A stretch of 64,000 nt of DNA from Pseudomonas sp. QS1027. GTDB taxonomy: Bacteria > Pseudomonadota > Gammaproteobacteria > Pseudomonadales > Pseudomonadaceae. Positions within the stretch are counted from its first letter, which is position 1. Every line of letters begins with the position of its first letter. The stretch covers positions 217,000-280,999 of the forward strand of contig NZ_PHSU01000027.1 in NCBI RefSeq assembly GCF_002814235.1, read 5' to 3'. A model generated the notes under the pieces. The model did not search any database. It worked only from the letters and a program-made list of their open reading frames with translations, and had not been told where the DNA came from. The position numbers and the translations under genes were made by a program. Shown here one piece after another: positions 60,054 to 64,000 of the stretch.

Positions 60054-61445
60054 ATGTCTTCGATCTCCAGCCTTACCCATGCCCTGTCGATCAACCCCGC
60101 CAATGGCGAGCAGATCGGCCACTACCCTTTCGAATCCGATTCGAGCCTGGATGCCGCCCTGTCCCGGGCCACGGCCGGGTTCTCGCTCTGGCGGCGCACG
60201 CCGCTGGAACAACGCTCACAGGCGTTGATCGCCCTGGCCCAGGCGCTACGTGACAACGCCACGAAAATGGCCGAGATGATCACCCGGGAGATGGGCAAGC
60301 CCGTCGCCCAGGCCCGTGGCGAAATTGAGAAATGTGCACAACTCTGCGTGTGGTACGCGGAAAACGGCCCGGCCATGCTCAGTGCCGAACCCACCCAGGT
60401 GGAAGGTGGCAAGGCGCGCATCGAGTACCGCCCGCTGGGTCCGATCCTGGCCGTGATGCCGTGGAATTTTCCCATCTGGCAAGTGCTGCGCGGCGCGGTG
60501 CCGACGCTGCTGGCCGGCAACACCTTCGTGCTCAAGCATGCGCCCAACGTCATGGGCAGCGCCTACCTGCTGTTAGACGCCTTCAAACGCGCCGGCTTTC
60601 CCGAAGGCGTCTTCGAAGTCATCAACGTCACGCCGGACGGTGTCTCCCGGGCCATTGCCGACCCACGCATCGCCGCGATCACCCTCACCGGCAGCGTACG
60701 CGCCGGCATGGCCATCGGCGCACAGGCCGGCGCGGCCTTGAAGAAGTGCGTGCTGGAACTGGGCGGTTCGGACCCCTTTATCGTGCTCAATGACGCCGAC
60801 CTCGACGAAGCGGTGAAGGCCGCCGTGATCGGCCGTTACCAGAACACCGGGCAAGTCTGCGCAGCCGCCAAGCGCCTGATCATCGAGCAAGGTGTCGTCG
60901 AGGCCTTCACCCAGAAGTTCGTCGAGGCCACCCGTCGCCTGGTGATCGGCGACCCGCTGGCCGCCGACACCTATATCGGCCCCATGGCTCGCTTCGATCT
61001 GCGTGACGAGCTGGATCAACAGGTCCGGGACACCCTGGCGCAAGGCGCGACCTTGCTGCTCGGCGGTAAAAAAGCCGAAGGACCTGGCAACTTCTACGAG
61101 CCCACGGTATTGGCCGATGTCACCGACCAGATGACCTCGTTCAAGCAGGAACTGTTCGGCCCGGTGGCCTCCATCATCACCGCACGGGATGCCGCCCATG
61201 CGCTGGAACTGGCCAATGACAGCGAGTTCGGGCTTACGGCGACCGTTTACACCGCGGATCTGGAGCTGGCCGGCAAGTTCGCCGACGAGCTGGAAACCGG
61301 TGGAGTGTTCATCAACGGCTACAGCGCCAGCGACCCACGGGTCAGCTTCGGCGGTGTGAAGAAAAGCGGTTTTGGTCGCGAACTGTCGCACTTCGGGGTG
61401 CGCGAGTTCTGCAATGCCCAGACGGTGTGGCTGGACCGCCGCTGA
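60054..61445 (+). CDS. NAD(P)-dependent succinate-semialdehyde dehydrogenase (Sad/YneI-like)
   Basis: 463 residues from MSSISSLTHALSINPANG, matching the compact SSADH length. Substrate and cofactor motifs: VMPWNFPIWQVLRGAVP near 142, TLTGSVRAGMAIGAQAG near 216, Glu in LELGGSDPFIVLND (near 240), nucleophile Cys in NTGQVCAAAKR (near 274), and KKSGFGRELSHFGVREF near the end. It would oxidise succinate semialdehyde to succinate in GABA or 4-hydroxybutyrate breakdown. Divergent LysR upstream; shared terminator with tRNA-Asn downstream. Confidence 0.88.
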   Translation: MSSISSLTHALSINPANGEQIGHYPFESDSSLDAALSRATAGFSLWRRTPLEQRSQALIALAQALRDNATKMAEMITREMGKPVAQARGEIEKCAQLCVWYAENGPAMLSAEPTQVEGGKARIEYRPLGPILAVMPWNFPIWQVLRGAVPTLLAGNTFVLKHAPNVMGSAYLLLDAFKRAGFPEGVFEVINVTPDGVSRAIADPRIAAITLTGSVRAGMAIGAQAGAALKKCVLELGGSDPFIVLNDADLDEAVKAAVIGRYQNTGQVCAAAKRLIIEQGVVEAFTQKFVEATRRLVIGDPLAADTYIGPMARFDLRDELDQQVRDTLAQGATLLLGGKKAEGPGNFYEPTVLADVTDQMTSFKQELFGPVASIITARDAAHALELANDSEFGLTATVYTADLELAGKFADELETGGVFINGYSASDPRVSFGGVKKSGFGRELSHFGVREFCNAQTVWLDRR

Positions 61446-61510
61446 GGTGATCCCTCGGTCCGGGAGCCTGGCGCTCCCGGTCCGTCGATGTCAGAACTGA
61501 AAAACGCGCA

Positions 61511-61539
61511 AAAAAAAGCCTGCATCGCTGCAGGCTTTT
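61511..61539. terminator. Bidirectional intrinsic terminator (SSADH and tRNA-Asn)
   Basis: Stem aagcctgca/tgcaggctt around TCGC, with an A run on the left and a T run on the right. It ends the dehydrogenase transcript on the plus strand and the tRNA-Asn transcript on the minus strand. Confidence 0.9.
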
Positions 61540-61547
61540 CTTCTATC

Positions 61548-61623
<76 letters not shown>

Positions 61624-61632
61624 ATGCCGTGT

Positions 61633-61660
61633 ATGTTACTGATATAAAAAGAGAAGTCAA
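61633..61660 (-). promoter_or_regulatory. Promoter of tRNA-Asn
   Basis: Minus strand TTGACT (61655-61660), 16-base spacer, TAACAT (61633-61638), about 9 bases before the mature tRNA 5' end. Confidence 0.6.
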
Positions 61661-61700
61661 CCCCCGCCGGACCAGCCGTCGGCGGCGCTGGGGGTTACCC

Positions 61701-62226
61701 TCACGCCGGCCAGCGACGATGCTGGTCGTCAATAATATAGGCGTGTTCGTGAATCCTGCCACCGACGGCCTGCAGGTGTGGATGATCCGCGGGCAGATCG
61801 TCATGGCTATGCCTGAGCGCTGCCTGTTCGTGGGCCGGCCGCCAGATCACCAGACACACCGTGACCGCCAAGGCGGCGAGCCCGCTCAAGACCATGAACG
61901 AAACGCCGAGACCGACCTGCGCGCCCAACCAGCCGGCGCGCGTATAGGTGATCAGCCAGCAGGCATGGGACAGCGCAAACTGCGCCGCGGTGCCGCCGAA
62001 CAGGCCATGGAAGACGTTCGGTAAAGGCCGCGGCCACGGGGGCGATACCGATATAGGCTGTCATCTTGATCACCAGGGCGGTACCCAGCACGACCCCGGC
62101 CTGCGCGCCGGCCAGGTCGTAGGCCAGCAGGCCGAGGGCAACCGTGGCCAGACCGGTCCCCACCAGCGCGATGATCTGGGCGAGGAACAGGTGCCGATAG
62201 GTGGTGTCTTTCAGGATATCCAGCAT
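61701..62226 (-). pseudogene. Collapsed MFS transporter gene: N- and C-terminal remnants joined out of frame
   Basis: The 5' part (62226 to about 62020) encodes MLDILKDTTYRHLFLAQI and the first two MFS helices to VAAAFTERL. At about 62010-62020 the reading frame is lost. In another frame the sequence continues as a late MFS helix (FGGTAAQFALSHACWLIT ... SFMVLSGLAALAVTVCLVI) and a His-rich C-terminal tail (HSHDDLPADHPHLQAVGG) with a stop at 61701. Roughly 230 residues of the middle appear deleted compared with a 400-residue transporter. Confidence 0.85.
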
Positions 62227-62343
62227 GGCAATGCTCCAAGGTGCGATGGGCAATCATAACCCGCTGACGGGCGCAGAATACCCGCGTGCCCACTACAGAA
62301 TCATGCACTCCCCTGGCTGTTTTCCAGTGAAACCTGCACAAGC

Positions 62344-63090
62344 TCAGTCGACACCGACAATCAGTTCAGCGCCCAGCCAACTGGCGAGCAGCGAGCCGGC
62401 CCTGGCAATACCGGCGGTTTCGCCAAGGCGTTCGACGAGCCATTCGCAGAGCCCGGAAAAACTGCCGCTCTCCTGCAAGTACAGCAGTGCCTGGTGCTCC
62501 AGTGCCTCGACGGATCGCAGGCGCACCAACAACTGCCGGCGCCACACCAACAGGCCAGCCGCCTCGGGCAAGCGCTCAGGCGCGGGTGGCGGCAGCCCTT
62601 CGCTGAGGGCCGACCAGATCGGCTCGGCGTTGCTGGTCAGGGCACAGGTTCTGAGGGACGGCGTGAGCCTCAGGCAGGCCGCCTCCCAATCCACGTTCGC
62701 CAGTGCTTCCATGGGCAGCGGCTCGGCATCGGCGGCGACGAATGACTCGTCGAGGGCCCGCTCGATCCAGGCCAGCTCATGCACCTCGGGGTTGTCGGGA
62801 AACAGCGTCGCCAGGGTCGCGGCGAATCCGTGCGGGTAGGCATCCAGGGTCCAGGCATGGGGCGGATGCTGATCGACATGGGTGACGGCGGCGGTAAAAA
62901 AGGCCTCGGCGCCGATCCATGCACGGACCTGGGGGAAAGCCTCTTCAAGGCACCCCAGCAACTGCGCGCGGTAGTTGTTCTGGTAGACGGGTAAGCCGGC
63001 CTGCGCCGTAGCACCCAGTTTGGCGGCCGATTCTTCCGAGGCGCTGACCAGCCAGTTGCGCAGCTCACGCTGCCATTGCGCCAGGCTCAT
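62344..63090 (-). CDS. bufC: HvfC/BufC-type MNIO partner protein (DUF2063 domain)
   Basis: 248 residues. N-terminal DUF2063 helical domain (about 5-95: RELRNWLVSASEESAAKL, GLPVYQNNYRAQLLGCLEEAFPQVRAWIG, the family hallmark) and a C-terminal domain (about 100-245). Such proteins are obligate partners of DUF692/MNIO enzymes: they bind the precursor peptide or present it, as MbnC does for MbnB. The ATG overlaps the MNIO stop (ATGA, 63087-63090), showing tight coupling. Symbol used by analogy with bufferin loci. Confidence 0.87.
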   Translation of the reverse strand: MSLAQWQRELRNWLVSASEESAAKLGATAQAGLPVYQNNYRAQLLGCLEEAFPQVRAWIGAEAFFTAAVTHVDQHPPHAWTLDAYPHGFAATLATLFPDNPEVHELAWIERALDESFVAADAEPLPMEALANVDWEAACLRLTPSLRTCALTSNAEPIWSALSEGLPPPAPERLPEAAGLLVWRRQLLVRLRSVEALEHQALLYLQESGSFSGLCEWLVERLGETAGIARAGSLLASWLGAELIVGVD

Positions 63091-63932
63091 GCGCCACTCC
63101 GCGAGCAGGCCCGCCCATCGAGGGCACCGAGGGTCCGGGCGATGTCCAGCTCCTTGAGCAGATCGGCCAGCGGCGGGATCCGGTCATCGCGCTCGATCAT
63201 TGTCGCCAGCGGGCCGAAGCGGGTCATCGCCAGGGTATACAGCGCCCAGACCTCGGCACAGATCGGGCTGTCATGGGTATCGATCAGCAACTCCCTGCCC
63301 TGGCTGTGGCCGGCCAGGTGGATCTGCCGCACCCGGTCGGTCGGCAGGCCGTCGAGAAACGCCAGGGCGTCGAAGCGGTGGTTGCTCGCACTGACGAAGA
63401 GGTTGTTGACGTCGAGCAGCAGTTCACAGCCGGTGCGCCTGGACATCGCGGCGATAAATTCCCACTCGGTCATCGAGGCGCCGTCGAAGGCCAGGTAGCT
63501 GGAGGGATTTTCAAGGAGCAGGGTGCGGCCCAGGACATCCTGGGCGCGGAAAATATTGTCGCAGACCAGATCCAGCGCCTCGTCGGTATAGGGCACCGGC
63601 AGCAGGTCATGGGAATTGAAATGGTCGATGCGCGACCAGCTCAGGTGATCGGAGACGAACAGGGGCTCGATCTCGTCGACCAGTGCCTTCAGGCGCTTCA
63701 GGTAAGCGGAATCGAGCCCGTCCGCCGAGCCGACGGACATCGAGACACCGTGCAGCGCGACCGGATAACGCTCGCGGATCTGGCGCAGGATATGCCGCGG
63801 CTGACCGCCGTCGACCATGAAATTCTCCGAGATCACCTCGACGAAGTCGACGGCAACCCGGGTCTCCAGGAAGTCCCGATAGTGCTCCTTGCGCAGGCCC
63901 AGGCCGTAGCCCGAGAAGGGGGAAGTGGACAT
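63087..63932 (-). CDS. bufB: DUF692-family multinuclear iron oxidative enzyme (MNIO; BufB/HvfB/MbnB-like)
   Basis: 281-residue TIM-barrel enzyme of the family that oxidatively rewrites Cys or other residues in ribosomal peptides. Expected iron ligands are all present by motif: HGVSMSVGS (His61), VSDHLSW (Asp95, His96), LENPSSY (Glu141), LDVNNLFVSASNH (Asp174, Asn175, His185), IHLAGH (His205, His209), DTHDSP (His220, Asp221) and ERDDRIP (Glu247). It is followed by its partner with ATGA overlap. No precursor gene lies between its start and the window edge 68 bases away. The peptide substrate is unknown. Confidence 0.9.
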   Translation of the reverse strand: MSTSPFSGYGLGLRKEHYRDFLETRVAVDFVEVISENFMVDGGQPRHILRQIRERYPVALHGVSMSVGSADGLDSAYLKRLKALVDEIEPLFVSDHLSWSRIDHFNSHDLLPVPYTDEALDLVCDNIFRAQDVLGRTLLLENPSSYLAFDGASMTEWEFIAAMSRRTGCELLLDVNNLFVSASNHRFDALAFLDGLPTDRVRQIHLAGHSQGRELLIDTHDSPICAEVWALYTLAMTRFGPLATMIERDDRIPPLADLLKELDIARTLGALDGRACSRSGA

Positions 63933-64000
63933 CGCATGTACTCGGCTTGAGAGAGGAATACTGTTTTGAAAACACCGTCTGAGCTGTAGAAGCCTGGCTT

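Noticed and set aside
63984..64000. Possible REP half (gctgtagaagcctggctt) at the right edge
   Set aside because: Resembles the tgtaggagc lineage but is truncated by the window end, with one mismatch in the core; not enough to call.

Overview
The window looks like chromosomal DNA of a Pseudomonas of the P. fluorescens/P. protegens group. GC content is high and REP palindromes are abundant. The left half carries a classic Pseudomonas core block (metZ-purF-cvpA-dedD-folC-accD-trpF-truA-[M24]-fimV-usg-asd-leuB-[methyltransferase]-leuD-leuC-LysR), which from memory matches the P. aeruginosa PAO1 order around PA3107-PA3122. A hydrogen cyanide synthase operon (hcnABC) narrows it to a cyanogenic, plant-associated type of pseudomonad. 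No rRNA, CRISPR array, prophage or plasmid backbone is visible.

Layout. 1-19 kb: purine, fatty acid, folate, tryptophan, methionine, lysine/threonine and leucine biosynthesis, tRNA modification (truA) and the polar organiser FimV, nearly all on the minus strand, with four REP doublets between 1 and 43 kb. 19-25 kb: a five-PAS GGDEF/EAL protein, a small heat-shock gene with a sigma32-like promoter and a ROSE-type RNA thermometer, dusC, a thioesterase and a TetR gene with a perfect operator palindrome. 25.4-27.7 kb: a tandemly duplicated tRNA-Glu/tRNA-Ala operon with a near-consensus promoter, then gltX. 27.9-41.3 kb: an EmrAB-like efflux pair, a RAYT transposase inside a REP cluster, LysR/aldehyde dehydrogenase, a nicotinamidase-like hydrolase divergent from a GlxA-type regulator, a 2-hydroxyacid dehydrogenase, a GH15 glucoamylase-like enzyme, mntH and a class II aldolase. 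41.4-47.6 kb: a GlxA-type regulator, a GMC oxidoreductase and a Rieske oxygenase of the quaternary-ammonium type (a probable catabolic unit), a HigBA-like toxin-antitoxin pair and a bicupin protein. 47.6-57.7 kb: LysR, hcnABC with ANR and RsmA/E signals, and a Cu(I)/Ag(I) efflux operon cusCBA led by a small exported Cys/Met-rich protein. 57.8-64 kb: two uncharacterised proteins, LysR/succinate-semialdehyde dehydrogenase, tRNA-Asn, a collapsed MFS pseudogene, and at the right edge a DUF692/MNIO enzyme with its HvfC/BufC-type partner.

The most promising leads are: the MNIO/partner pair, whose peptide substrate is not encoded next to it inside the window; the GMC-Rieske-GlxA locus with atypical spacing of putative iron ligands and no reductase nearby; the RAYT cassette bounded by 47-bp REP-containing direct repeats; and the ROSE thermometer and the RsmA/ANR sites, which can be read base by base. 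All functional calls come from motif recognition and family knowledge. No database search was run.
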